DNA from: Bacillota bacterium
GTDB taxonomy: Bacteria > Bacillota > Clostridia > Acetivibrionales > DSM-1351
DNA: 19,448 nt
NCBI GenBank assembly: GCA_023441625.1
Contig: JAEZOA010000116.1
Location: forward strand, 1 to 19,448
Reading direction: 5' to 3'
Of this stretch, positions 1 through 6,883 are shown one piece after another (position 1 is the first letter of the stretch; every line of letters starts with the position of its first letter). The notes under the pieces are model-generated. The model worked only from the letters and a program-made list of their open reading frames with translations, had not been told where the DNA came from and did no database searches. Position numbers and translations under genes: made by a program.

Positions 1-104
1 GATAAAGTTTGAAATTATATATGAGGAATAAGAAAAGGAGCAATAAGTGCTTACAAAAAAACAACATAATTTACCAATATATTGAAGAATAATGCAAGAA
101 ATTC

Positions 105-153
105 TTGTACTTATTGACATAAATAGACATATAAAGTACAATTGTGATATAAT
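105..153 (+). promoter_or_regulatory. Promoter of the STAS-like gene, with an inverted repeat around the -35
   Basis: An extended -10 (TG at 145-146, then TATAAT at 148-153) lies 18 bases after TAGACA at 124-129, a 5/6 match to the -35 consensus. A perfect inverted repeat, TTGTACTT at 105-112 and AAGTACAA at 134-141, brackets the -35 and could be an operator. A perfect TTGACA at 114-119 is present but is 28 bases from the -10, too far to pair with it. The 5' leader would be about 60 bases. Confidence 0.55.
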
Positions 154-222
154 ATGATTAATTACTTAAATATGTATATATTAATATTATCATTTAAATA
201 CATACACTAGGAGGAAGGCAAA

Positions 223-579
223 ATGTATAAAATTGAGCTCGATTCAACAAAAAAAGCACTAAAAGCAACCGTATCAGGTATGTTAAGTAAGGAAGATATT
301 AAGAATTATCTCGAGGAAATGACTGCTCATAGTTCAAAAATCAACCCAAAAGACTATTCACTTATTATTGATGCACGTGAACAAAAAACACTAACTCAGG
401 ATTCCCTTCCATATGCAGAAAAGGTTATGAAGTTTTACGCTGAAACACCATTTGCAAAAAGATTTTCAGTTGTGTTAAGTTCTTCTATAGCAATGTCACA
501 AGCAAATAGAGTGAGTAAGAATGAGGTAGAATTATTTGAAATGGTAACTAGTGTAGACGAGGCTTATAGGAAGATTTAA
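223..579 (+). CDS. Small STAS/SpoIIAA-like protein of unknown function
   Basis: This 118-residue soluble protein has no signal peptide or membrane segment. The ATG follows AGGAGGAAGG with good spacing. The predicted order is strand (KIELDS), strand (KATVSG), helix (residues 22-36), a central hydrophobic strand YSLIIDARE (about 45-53), a helix (about 60-72), then strand FSVVLSSS (about 80-88) and a C-terminal helix ending in DEAYRKI. This alternating pattern and size resemble the SpoIIAA/STAS-like proteins of Clostridia, which usually sit in stress or partner-switching contexts. No conserved phosphorylatable serine can be assigned with confidence and no kinase or anti-sigma gene is adjacent, so the role is unknown. 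It appears monocistronic, with its own strong promoter and a hairpin after the stop. Confidence 0.75.
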   Translation: MYKIELDSTKKALKATVSGMLSKEDIKNYLEEMTAHSSKINPKDYSLIIDAREQKTLTQDSLPYAEKVMKFYAETPFAKRFSVVLSSSIAMSQANRVSKNEVELFEMVTSVDEAYRKI

Positions 580-596
580 TTGAAGTAATCGATAAC

Positions 597-655
597 AAGC
601 CCATCCATTTCTGTCTAGAAAAATACACATTTATTAGACAGAATTAGGTGGGCTT
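597..655. terminator. Long hairpin between convergent genes, probable bidirectional terminator
   Basis: Arms 597-617 and 635-655 pair over about 21 positions with two mismatches (AAGCCCA with TGGGCTT at the base, TCTGTCTA with TAGACAGA near the loop) and a 17-base A/T-rich loop. It lies between the stop of the STAS-like gene and the 3' end of the oxidoreductase on the other strand. Neither strand has a clean run of T after the stem, so terminator efficiency is uncertain. Confidence 0.5.
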
Positions 656-695
656 AAAAATTATAAATAAATAGTTGTTTGTATCTATTACAAAA

Positions 696-1730
696 TTACA
701 ATGTAATTACCCTCTCCTGCATAAGACTCATGACTAGAGCCTCAATAACCTGTACATTCTGTATCGACTGGTGCAGCGGTAAAATAGGCTGTGCAGTTCC
801 ATTTATAACATCGGCAAAATTTTGAAGCTGAAGTACAAATGCATTAGCATCTTCAATCTCATAGCTATCGGTCAATATAAAGTCCCAGTCAGGTTTACGA
901 TGAGTCTGAGTTATTTTCACCTCACCGAAGATACCCCACGAAATGGGTAAACGCAGAATGCCATTTGAGCAGGTGATTTGCAATTCCTGGCTGAAGTTTG
1001 CCTCCTTGCTGCTTTCGATGAAGGCCACAATGCCGTTGTCATACTCAACCATGCCCAATAGTCGGGTGATTACCTCGTATTGTTTACTTTGCGTACCGCT
1101 AGCGAAAATACGTTTTGGTGAACCTCCACTGAAATGATTGCAGGCATTAACAAGATAGCTCATCCAGTCATATGCAACACCTCCACCACAATCCTTACGA
1201 TAACGCCAGTCAAGCTCTGCTCCTTGGTTCTGTACCTCTTCTGGCTCATAATTACTGAAGGTTGCACGAATGCTGTCGATTTTACCAATATCTCCATAGG
1301 ATAAAATGCGTTCTAGCTTATGTATAGCAGGGTGATGGCGGTATTTACAGCCTTCCATCAAAAATCCGTCATATAGCTTAATCAGATTTCCAATTTCAAC
1401 TGCTTCCTGTGAAGACAACGTAAGTGATTTTTCACAGAGTATTTTTTTAATCCCCTTTTTTAAACACAGCTCAATTTGCTCTAAATGCTGCATTGGCCAT
1501 GTACATAGAATTACACCATCTAATTTTTCGGTCTCAAGCATTTTTAAAATATCACTGTAGTAGCTGTCACAGCCATACTGCACAGCGCAGGCCTGAGCCC
1601 GAGCCTCAACAATATCACAGCAGGTTATGATTCTAACGTTAGGAACTCCTTTAGCTGCTTTAAAATGTTCGTGGCTGTGTTCACCACAGCCTACAATTGC
1701 TAGTTTTAGTATACTGATATTTTTATTCAT
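696..1730 (-). CDS. Gfo/Idh/MocA family NAD(P)-dependent oxidoreductase
   Basis: This is a 344-residue cytoplasmic oxidoreductase, normal length for the family. The N-terminal Rossmann fold is visible: LKLAIVGCGEHSH with GxGxxxH-type glycines at residues 14-16, and an acidic strand end (CCDI, about 37-40). The family EKP signature is present as ECEKS-like CEKS (E100, K101). The C-terminal alpha/beta substrate domain runs from about residue 125, starting KYRHHPAIHKL, and contains DWRYRKDCGGGVAYDW (about 174-189), typical of the dinucleotide sugar or inositol dehydrogenase fold. The ATG is preceded by AAAGGAG at the right distance. Substrate cannot be told; members oxidise or reduce sugars, inositols and related polyols. 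It is a single gene transcribed away from iorA and seems slightly richer in G+C than its neighbours by eye. Confidence 0.85.
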   Translation of the reverse strand: MNKNISILKLAIVGCGEHSHEHFKAAKGVPNVRIITCCDIVEARAQACAVQYGCDSYYSDILKMLETEKLDGVILCTWPMQHLEQIELCLKKGIKKILCEKSLTLSSQEAVEIGNLIKLYDGFLMEGCKYRHHPAIHKLERILSYGDIGKIDSIRATFSNYEPEEVQNQGAELDWRYRKDCGGGVAYDWMSYLVNACNHFSGGSPKRIFASGTQSKQYEVITRLLGMVEYDNGIVAFIESSKEANFSQELQITCSNGILRLPISWGIFGEVKITQTHRKPDWDFILTDSYEIEDANAFVLQLQNFADVINGTAQPILPLHQSIQNVQVIEALVMSLMQERVITL

Positions 1731-2063
1731 AACAAATCTCCTTTAACGATATAATTAAATTAGTGTCAAATCGTCTGTTAGTAGCATATAATGTTAGGCT
1801 AAGGTTGATAAAAAAATTGCTATAAATATTAGTAATATTTTACATTCAACTAATAACATCGTCAAGTTGATAAAAATATATACAGTATTTAAAGGTTTCC
1901 ACAAAGTAAAGAAACATCCTGTCAATTCCCGTTAATTTTCTACATTTACTTTATAAATATAATACTTTATAATATTAAAGAACGTAGGTCAATTTTTGCT
2001 TATAAAGTGTTTATAATTATTAATTATTTTTAATATAAAGTCAATTGATATGGGGGAATTAAA
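1731..2063. promoter_or_regulatory. Divergent intergenic region with candidate iorA promoter
   Basis: This 333-base AT-rich stretch separates the minus-strand oxidoreductase from iorA. The best promoter for iorA is TTTACT at 1945-1950, 17 bases before TATAAT at 1968-1973. Other TATAAT boxes at 1958-1963 and 2012-2017 lack a good -35. On the minus strand TTGACA occurs at about 1764-1769, with no well-spaced -10. GTTGATAAAAA occurs twice (1804-1814 and 1866-1876), and AAATATT/AATATTT form an inverted repeat at 1824-1840. No small ORF with a convincing ribosome binding site was seen. Confidence 0.4.
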
Positions 2064-3803
2064 ATGAAAAAGCTAATGCTTGGAAATGAAGCTGTAGCAA
2101 GAGGAGCATATGAAGCAGGCTGTACTGTTGCATCTGCTTATCCTGGAACGCCTAGTACAGAGATTACAGAAGCTATTGCAAAACATTATGATGAGATATA
2201 TTCTGAATGGGCACCAAATGAAAAGGTAGCAATGGAGGTTGCTATTGGAGCTTCAATTGGGGGTGCAAGAGCAATATGTGCTATGAAACACGTTGGTCTA
2301 AATGTTGCAGCAGACCCATTATTTACTGTATCTTACACAGGCGTTAATGGTGGATTAGTTATTATGGTTGCAGATGACCCTGGGATGCATAGCTCACAAA
2401 ATGAGCAAGATAGCAGAAACTATGCAAGGGCATCAAAGGTACCTATGTTAGAACCTTCTGATAGTCAGGAATGTAAGGATTTTGTGAAAAAGGCCTTTTC
2501 AATTAGTGAACAATTTGACACTCCAGTAATAGTACGTCTTTCAACTAGAATAGCACATTCACAAAGCACTGTAGAAATAAGTGAAAAAGAAGATTACAAA
2601 ATTAAGGAATATGTTAAAGATGCAAATAAATATGTAATGATGCCTGCAATGGCAAAAAGAAGGCATGTTGAAGTTGAAAAGAGAATGGCCGCTCTAAGAG
2701 AATATTCTAATGAGAGTGAATTAAATAAAGTAGAGCTTAATAGTAGTGATATTGGAGTAATTACTAGCGGTGTTTCTTATCAATATGTAAAGGAAGCTAT
2801 GCCAAATGCAGCTGTATTAAAGATTGGTATGGTTTATCCAATACCTGAGAAGCTTATTGCGGAGTTTGCTGGAAAGGTGAAAACTCTTTACGTAGTTGAA
2901 GAACTAGAACCATTCTTTGAAGATCAGATTCTAAAAATGGGTATTAAGGTTATTGGAAAAGAAAAGCTTCCAGTTATTGGCGAGTTTAGTGCACAACTCA
3001 TTTCAGAAAAACTATTGGGTAAAAACTTAGAAATTACAGAAGTATCAAATGGGCCAGTACCTGTAAGACCTCCTGTAATGTGCCCAGGCTGCCCTCATAG
3101 AGGTATGTTCTATGTGCTTAAAAAGTTAAAACTAAATGTTAGTGGCGATATAGGCTGCTATACACTCGGAGCATTAGCACCTAATGAAAGTATAGATACC
3201 TGCATATGTATGGGTGCCAGCATTGGTGTTGCCCATGGAATGGAAAAAGCACGTGGAGCTGAATTTGGGAAGAAAACAGTTGCTATCCTTGGTGATTCAA
3301 CATTTATACATTCTGGTATCACAGGTTTAATAGATGTTGTATATAATAAAGGTAATTCAACGGTACTTATCCTTGATAATTCTATAACTGGAATGACTGG
3401 TCATCAGCAGAATCCAACAACTGGTTTTACAATCAAGGGAGAGCCTACAAAGCAGGTTGATCTTGAATTGCTTTGCAAGGCAGTTGGTATTGAAAGAGTT
3501 ACAGTAGTAGACCCATTTGACATTAAAGAGTTTGAAAGAGTAGTGAAAACTGAAACTGAAGCAGCCGAGCCATCAGTAATTATTTCTCAGAGACCTTGTG
3601 CACTTCTTAAACATGTTAAATTTGAAGGGGTTCAGAAGATTTCACAGGATAAATGTAAAAAATGCAGAGCATGTATGAGGATTGGGTGTCCTGCTATAGT
3701 TGATAAAGGCGAACATTTGGAAATTAACCCTGCTCTTTGCGTAGGTTGTAAGCTTTGTACTAAAGTTTGTAGCTTTAATGCTATTGAAAGGGCTGGTGAA
3801 TAG
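2064..3803 (+). CDS. iorA: Indolepyruvate ferredoxin oxidoreductase, alpha subunit
   Basis: This 579-residue subunit, full length for IorA, oxidatively decarboxylates aryl-2-oxoacids (indolepyruvate, phenylpyruvate, hydroxyphenylpyruvate) to aryl-acetyl-CoA, passing electrons to ferredoxin. An N-terminal pyrimidine-binding domain begins MLGNEAVARGAYEAGC and includes AYPGTPSTEI. The TPP-binding domain carries CPGCPHRG (about residues 340-347) and the thiamine motif GDS at 410-412 with the metal-ligand Asn at 439. The C terminus is a two-cluster ferredoxin domain with cysteines 531/534/537/542 and 559/562/565/569, each expected to bind a [4Fe-4S] cluster. The enzyme is cytoplasmic and oxygen sensitive. 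iorB follows 99 bases downstream and must encode the gamma-type partner subunit. Confidence 0.95.
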   Translation: MKKLMLGNEAVARGAYEAGCTVASAYPGTPSTEITEAIAKHYDEIYSEWAPNEKVAMEVAIGASIGGARAICAMKHVGLNVAADPLFTVSYTGVNGGLVIMVADDPGMHSSQNEQDSRNYARASKVPMLEPSDSQECKDFVKKAFSISEQFDTPVIVRLSTRIAHSQSTVEISEKEDYKIKEYVKDANKYVMMPAMAKRRHVEVEKRMAALREYSNESELNKVELNSSDIGVITSGVSYQYVKEAMPNAAVLKIGMVYPIPEKLIAEFAGKVKTLYVVEELEPFFEDQILKMGIKVIGKEKLPVIGEFSAQLISEKLLGKNLEITEVSNGPVPVRPPVMCPGCPHRGMFYVLKKLKLNVSGDIGCYTLGALAPNESIDTCICMGASIGVAHGMEKARGAEFGKKTVAILGDSTFIHSGITGLIDVVYNKGNSTVLILDNSITGMTGHQQNPTTGFTIKGEPTKQVDLELLCKAVGIERVTVVDPFDIKEFERVVKTETEAAEPSVIISQRPCALLKHVKFEGVQKISQDKCKKCRACMRIGCPAIVDKGEHLEINPALCVGCKLCTKVCSFNAIERAGE

Positions 3804-3844
3804 CATGAAGGATAAATTTACTGCGTCAATCCTGTTCTTCATGC
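3803..3844. repeat. Hairpin in the iorA-iorB gap
   Basis: GCATGAA at 3803-3809 pairs with TTCATGC at 3838-3844, and GGAT at 3810-3813 pairs with ATCC at 3829-3832, giving an 11-bp bulged stem starting at the last base of the iorA stop codon. There is no T run, so it is not a standard terminator. It could tune the iorA:iorB ratio through mRNA stability or partial attenuation. Confidence 0.45.
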
Positions 3845-3902
3845 TTGGGAAAAGCCACAATTGTCTTTTCAATACTATTTGTCTTTTAGGTGGGAGGTTA
3901 AC

Positions 3903-4478
3903 ATGAATAAGCTTAATATTTTAATTGTTGGTGTTGGAGGGCAAGGTACACTTCTTGCCAGTAGAATCTTAGGTACAGTTGCATTAAAAATGAATTTTGA
4001 TGTTAAAGTTTCAGAAGTACATGGTATGTCTCAGAGAGGCGGAAGTGTTGTAACTTATGTTAAATTCGGTGAAAAGGTTTATTCTCCGTTAGTTGAAAAA
4101 GGTGAAGCAGACCTAATAATGGCGTTTGAGAATTTAGAGGCGCTAAGGGCTATTGATTACCTTGCAAAAGATGGTAAAATGATAATAAATGAACAGGAAA
4201 TTAATCCTATGCCAGTTATTATAGGTAAGGCAAAGTATCCTGAGAATATTATTGATACTCTAAAGAAAGAACATCGTATTTATTCATTAGATGCTTTGAA
4301 AATTGCGCAGGAATGTGGAAACTTAAAGGCAGTAAACACTGTTCTTATTGGTGTTATGGCAAGATTAATGGGTGTCGATAAAGAAATCTTTGTTGAAGCA
4401 ATTCATGAGGTTGTGCCTGCAAAGGTTTTAGAGGTTAATTTAAAGGCATTTGAAGAAGGATATAATTATCATAAATAA
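3903..4478 (+). CDS. iorB: Indolepyruvate ferredoxin oxidoreductase, beta subunit
   Basis: This 191-residue protein is the small subunit of the IOR complex, belonging to the pyruvate/2-oxoacid oxidoreductase gamma-chain family. It starts with the nucleotide-fold glycine motif ILIVGVGGQGTLLASRIL (residues 5-22) and has the family hallmark EVHGMSQRGGSVVTYVKFG (about 40-58). I chose the ATG at 3903, preceded by GGTGGGAGG, rather than the in-frame codon at 3861. The later start puts the conserved fold at the N terminus as in other IorB proteins and uses the only good ribosome binding site. It lacks iron-sulfur cysteines, which are on IorA. It is probably co-transcribed with iorA and, through a longer 204-base gap, with paaK. 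Confidence 0.93.
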   Translation: MNKLNILIVGVGGQGTLLASRILGTVALKMNFDVKVSEVHGMSQRGGSVVTYVKFGEKVYSPLVEKGEADLIMAFENLEALRAIDYLAKDGKMIINEQEINPMPVIIGKAKYPENIIDTLKKEHRIYSLDALKIAQECGNLKAVNTVLIGVMARLMGVDKEIFVEAIHEVVPAKVLEVNLKAFEEGYNYHK

Positions 4479-4682
4479 AATTTATTTTTAGCCTATTGCT
4501 TTTGTGTGGGGCTCACAAATTGTAGTAAACCCTAAAAGCCATTCCAAGTGGGATGTTTGGCAAATTATATAACTAAAGAAATTAAAAAATAATTAACACA
4601 TTTTTTAGAAGTAATTAGTACTCTAAAAGGATGGAGTTTTATTTGAGGATTTCTAACATCAATTCTTGGGAGGGATTTTATT
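4479..4682 (+). other. Intergenic leader between iorB and paaK
   Basis: This 204-base gap is unusually long inside an otherwise compact cluster. It contains TTTGTG/CACAAA (4501-4519) and CATTCC/GGGATG hairpins with short loops, neither followed by a T run. No consensus promoter could be fixed with confidence. It may hold a secondary promoter or a structured leader for paaK. No coding potential was seen. Confidence 0.3.
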
Positions 4683-5984
4683 ATGTCTTATTGGAATGAA
4701 AAGTACGAATGCATGTCCAGAGACGAAATGAGAAAGGTTCAGACAGATAGGCTTATAAAAACAGTAAACAGGGTATATGCCAATGTACCTAGTTACAGAG
4801 AAAAGATGGATAAGAAGGGTATATTGCCAGGAGATATCAAGTCAGTGGATGATTTGAAGCATTTGCCTTTTACTTATAAGCAGGATTTGAGAGACAACTA
4901 TCCTTTTGGATTGTTTGCAGTACCAATGAGCGATATTATAAGAATTCATGCATCCTCTGGAACAACAGGCAAGAAAACAGTGGTAGGTTACACTAAAAAT
5001 GATATTGAGGTATGGTCAGAGGTTATGGCCCGTACATTTGCAGGAGCAGGAGCAAGCAAGGATTCAATCCTGCAGGTTTCATACGGATATGGTTTATTCA
5101 CAGGTGGACTTGGAGCACACTATGGTGGTGAGAAGCTTGGAGCATCAGTTGTTCCGACTTCTTCAGGTAATACCAAGCTACAGCTATCATTAATGCAAGA
5201 CTTTGGTACAACGCATATTGCATGTACTCCGTCATATGCTCTATATTTAGCTGAGGAAATGGAAGAGCTGGGTATTAAGAGAAGTGACTTGAAGCTTCAA
5301 GCAGGTATTTTTGGTGCTGAGCCTTGGTCAGAGAATATGAGAAAAGAAATAGAAGATAGACTAAAAATTAAAGCTATTGATATATACGGCTTGAGTGAGG
5401 TAATAGGACCTGGTGTAGCATGTGAGTGTGAATGCCAATGTGGTATGCATATTCCAGAAGATCACTTCATCCCTGAAATTATTGATCCTGAAACAGAAGA
5501 AGTATTACCTGCTGGTTCAAAGGGCGAAATAGTTTTCACTACGATAACAAAAGAGGGCTTACCATTAATTCGATATAGAACTAAGGACATCTCCTCATTA
5601 AACTATGATTTTTGCCAATGTGGGCGTACAGAGGTTAGAATGAGCAAGGTTACTGGAAGAACAGATGATATGCTCATTATTAGAGGTGTAAATGTATTTC
5701 CATCTCAGGTTGAAAGTGTACTTCTTTCAATTGGTGAAACAGCTCCTCATTATCAGTTAATTGTAGATAGAAAAGATAATTTAGACAGTTTAGAAATACA
5801 GGTTGAACTTTCGCCACTTTTATTCTCAGATGAAGTTAAGAAGCTTGAGGATATTGAAAGAAAAATCACAAAAGAGATTCAGAGTACTTTAGGAATTGGT
5901 GCAAAGATTAAGCTTGTTGAACCAAAATCAATTCAGCGTAGCGAAGGTAAAGCAAAAAGAGTAATTGACAAAAGAGTGATTTAG
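4683..5984 (+). CDS. paaK: Phenylacetate-CoA ligase family, AMP-forming
   Basis: This 433-residue adenylate-forming enzyme is the usual length for PaaK. It interconverts aryl-acetate, CoA and ATP with aryl-acetyl-CoA, AMP and PPi. The ATP-binding loop is SSGTTGKK at residues 91-98; YGLSEVIGPG (about 238-247) is the A5 motif; YRTKDIS and RTDDMLIIRGVNVFPSQVE mark the hinge and C-terminal domain; and the catalytic-lysine region is QRSEGKAKRVID near the end. Cysteine clusters CECECQCG and CQCGR are also seen in PaaK relatives and may bind metal. GGGAGGG precedes the ATG. Its position after iorAB suggests it handles aryl-acetyl-CoA made by IOR. Whether it runs toward acid or toward CoA ester cannot be read from sequence. 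Confidence 0.93.
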   Translation: MSYWNEKYECMSRDEMRKVQTDRLIKTVNRVYANVPSYREKMDKKGILPGDIKSVDDLKHLPFTYKQDLRDNYPFGLFAVPMSDIIRIHASSGTTGKKTVVGYTKNDIEVWSEVMARTFAGAGASKDSILQVSYGYGLFTGGLGAHYGGEKLGASVVPTSSGNTKLQLSLMQDFGTTHIACTPSYALYLAEEMEELGIKRSDLKLQAGIFGAEPWSENMRKEIEDRLKIKAIDIYGLSEVIGPGVACECECQCGMHIPEDHFIPEIIDPETEEVLPAGSKGEIVFTTITKEGLPLIRYRTKDISSLNYDFCQCGRTEVRMSKVTGRTDDMLIIRGVNVFPSQVESVLLSIGETAPHYQLIVDRKDNLDSLEIQVELSPLLFSDEVKKLEDIERKITKEIQSTLGIGAKIKLVEPKSIQRSEGKAKRVIDKRVI

Positions 5985-6040
5985 ATATACATACAACCTT
6001 TGCGTATAAGACTGCATATTTAAAAAGGAGGCCTGTAACT

Positions 6041-6472
6041 ATGCTTGTAAAACAAATTTCTGTCTTTTTGGAGAATAAAGAGGGTCGTTTAGCAGATGTG
6101 ACTAGGACATTGGCAAACAATAACTTGAATATCTGTGCTTTGTCTATAGCCGATACAACGGATTTTGGGATTCTTAGGCTTATTGTTAATAATCCTGAGG
6201 AAGCTGAGAAGATTTTGAGTGAAAGCGATTTCACTGTTAGCTGTACTAATGTAATTGCAATTGGTGTTGAGGATAAGCCAGGAGGGCTGGCAAAGGCATT
6301 AAGCATTTTAAATGAAAATGCTATCAGCATAGAATATATGTATGCTTTTGTTGGTAAGACAGGTAATGAAGCCTTCGTTATTTTAAGAGTAGAGAACCCT
6401 GATGAAGCTTTAAAAACTCTTGCAAATTGTGATATACCAGTAATTCCAAGTGAAAAGGTTTACTGCATGTAA
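6041..6472 (+). CDS. Tandem ACT-domain protein
   Basis: This 143-residue protein consists of two ACT domains and nothing else: residues 1-68 (VKQISVFLENKEGRLADVT, then LNICALSIADT and GILRLIV) and 69-143 (NVIAIGVEDKPGGLAKAL, then ISIEYMYAF and AFVILRV). ACT domains bind amino acids at domain interfaces, so it is probably a cytoplasmic ligand sensor. An AAAGGAGG site precedes the ATG, and it starts 56 bases after paaK, so it is in the same transcript. ACT-only proteins next to iorAB-paaK occur in other anaerobes, and an aromatic amino acid ligand is the natural inference. It has no DNA-binding domain, so any regulation would be through a protein partner. Confidence 0.9.
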   Translation: MLVKQISVFLENKEGRLADVTRTLANNNLNICALSIADTTDFGILRLIVNNPEEAEKILSESDFTVSCTNVIAIGVEDKPGGLAKALSILNENAISIEYMYAFVGKTGNEAFVILRVENPDEALKTLANCDIPVIPSEKVYCM

Positions 6473-6498
6473 AAATCTTACTATAATTAATATATGAT

Positions 6499-6542
6499 GT
6501 GCTGTAATGTGATTGAACTGATTATATTGCAGCACTTTCTAA
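6499..6542 (+). terminator. Intrinsic terminator of the ior-paaK-ACT operon
   Basis: Arms 6499-6513 and 6521-6535 form a 15-bp stem (GTGCTGTAATGTGAT with ATTATATTGCAGCAC) including three G-T wobble pairs. The loop is 7 bases and TTTCTAATTT follows. Confidence 0.8.
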
Positions 6543-6623
6543 TTTAACATAAGCAATGTTGGCTTGCCAACTTGCGTTGTTTTTTAACATAAGCAATGTT
6601 AGCTTTGCTAACTTGCGTTGTTT
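6543..6623. repeat. Two tandem 40-base hairpin repeats
   Basis: Two copies begin at 6543 and 6583, both with TTTAACATAAGCAATGTT, and end in ACTTGCGTTGTTT. Each folds on itself: AACA pairs with TGTT, GCAA with TTGC, and an inner stem is GTTGG/CCAAC in copy 1 (6558-6562 with 6567-6571) and GTTAGC/GCTAAC in copy 2 (6598-6603 with 6607-6612). The copies differ by paired changes that keep the stem (G-C to A-T), plus one loop base. Copy 1 is followed by six T. They form the 5' region of the zinc-ribbon gene and may be terminator-like, attenuator-like or a dispersed palindromic repeat. Confidence 0.85.
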
Positions 6624-6648
6624 ATTTAAGTTAAAGAGAGGAATTGTT

Positions 6649-6813
6649 ATGACTAAAATAAAAGTTATAAATGTAGATTTCATACCCAAATGTCCATATT
6701 GTGAAAAAGAACTTGAAGAAGTAGGCAGCTTGAGTACAGGTGTTTTATCAGTAACTAAAATAATTGTATGTCCACATTGTAGAAAAATATTGGGACCCAT
6801 TTATATGTACTAA
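6649..6813 (+). CDS. 54-residue zinc-ribbon protein
   Basis: I do not recognise a specific family. The small protein has two CPxC knuckles, CPYC at residues 15-18 and CPHC at 41-44, spaced 22 residues apart, a classic four-cysteine zinc ribbon. Between them is a short beta-rich stretch (EVGSLSTGVLSVTKIIV). There is no transmembrane segment. The ATG at 6649 is preceded by AGAGAGG; the in-frame upstream ATG at 6556 would lie inside the hairpin repeat and has no binding site. Such ribbons often bind nucleic acid or act as metal-dependent adaptor subunits, but no function can be assigned. It lies between the IOR operon terminator and the two-component genes. Confidence 0.7.
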   Translation: MTKIKVINVDFIPKCPYCEKELEEVGSLSTGVLSVTKIIVCPHCRKILGPIYMY

Positions 6814-6830
6814 GTTATAAGGTGACTATT

Positions 6831-6858
6831 TTGAAGGCATATATACATTTTATTATAC
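6831..6858 (+). promoter_or_regulatory. Weak candidate promoter of the two-component operon
   Basis: TTGAAG at 6831-6836 is followed at 16 bases by TTATAC (6853-6858) and at 14 bases by the better box TATTAT (6851-6856). Either spacing is imperfect. It lies in the 70 bases between the zinc-ribbon stop and the kinase start. Confidence 0.3.
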
Positions 6859-6883
6859 AGGTATTAGAAATTTGGTGGTTAAA

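Noticed and set aside
114..119. Perfect TTGACA as the -35 of the STAS-like gene
   Set aside because: It lies 28 bases from the TATAAT box; TAGACA at 124-129 has the right spacing.
943..1137. Plus-strand 64-codon frame inside the oxidoreductase gene
   Set aside because: It lies opposite conserved oxidoreductase codons, has no ribosome binding site and no recognisable features.
696..1730. Oxidoreductase gene as a recent horizontal acquisition
   Set aside because: By eye its G+C seems only a few percent above the neighbours, and there are no flanking repeats, integrase or tRNA; the evidence is too thin.
4501..4570. iorB-paaK leader as a riboswitch or T-box
   Set aside because: Only short isolated hairpins are visible; no T-box sequence, no anti-terminator pair and no T run were found.
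5908..6330. Minus-strand 140-codon frame across the paaK end and the ACT gene
   Set aside because: It is a shadow of two well-supported plus-strand genes; its composition is low-complexity hydrophobic and no start signal was seen.
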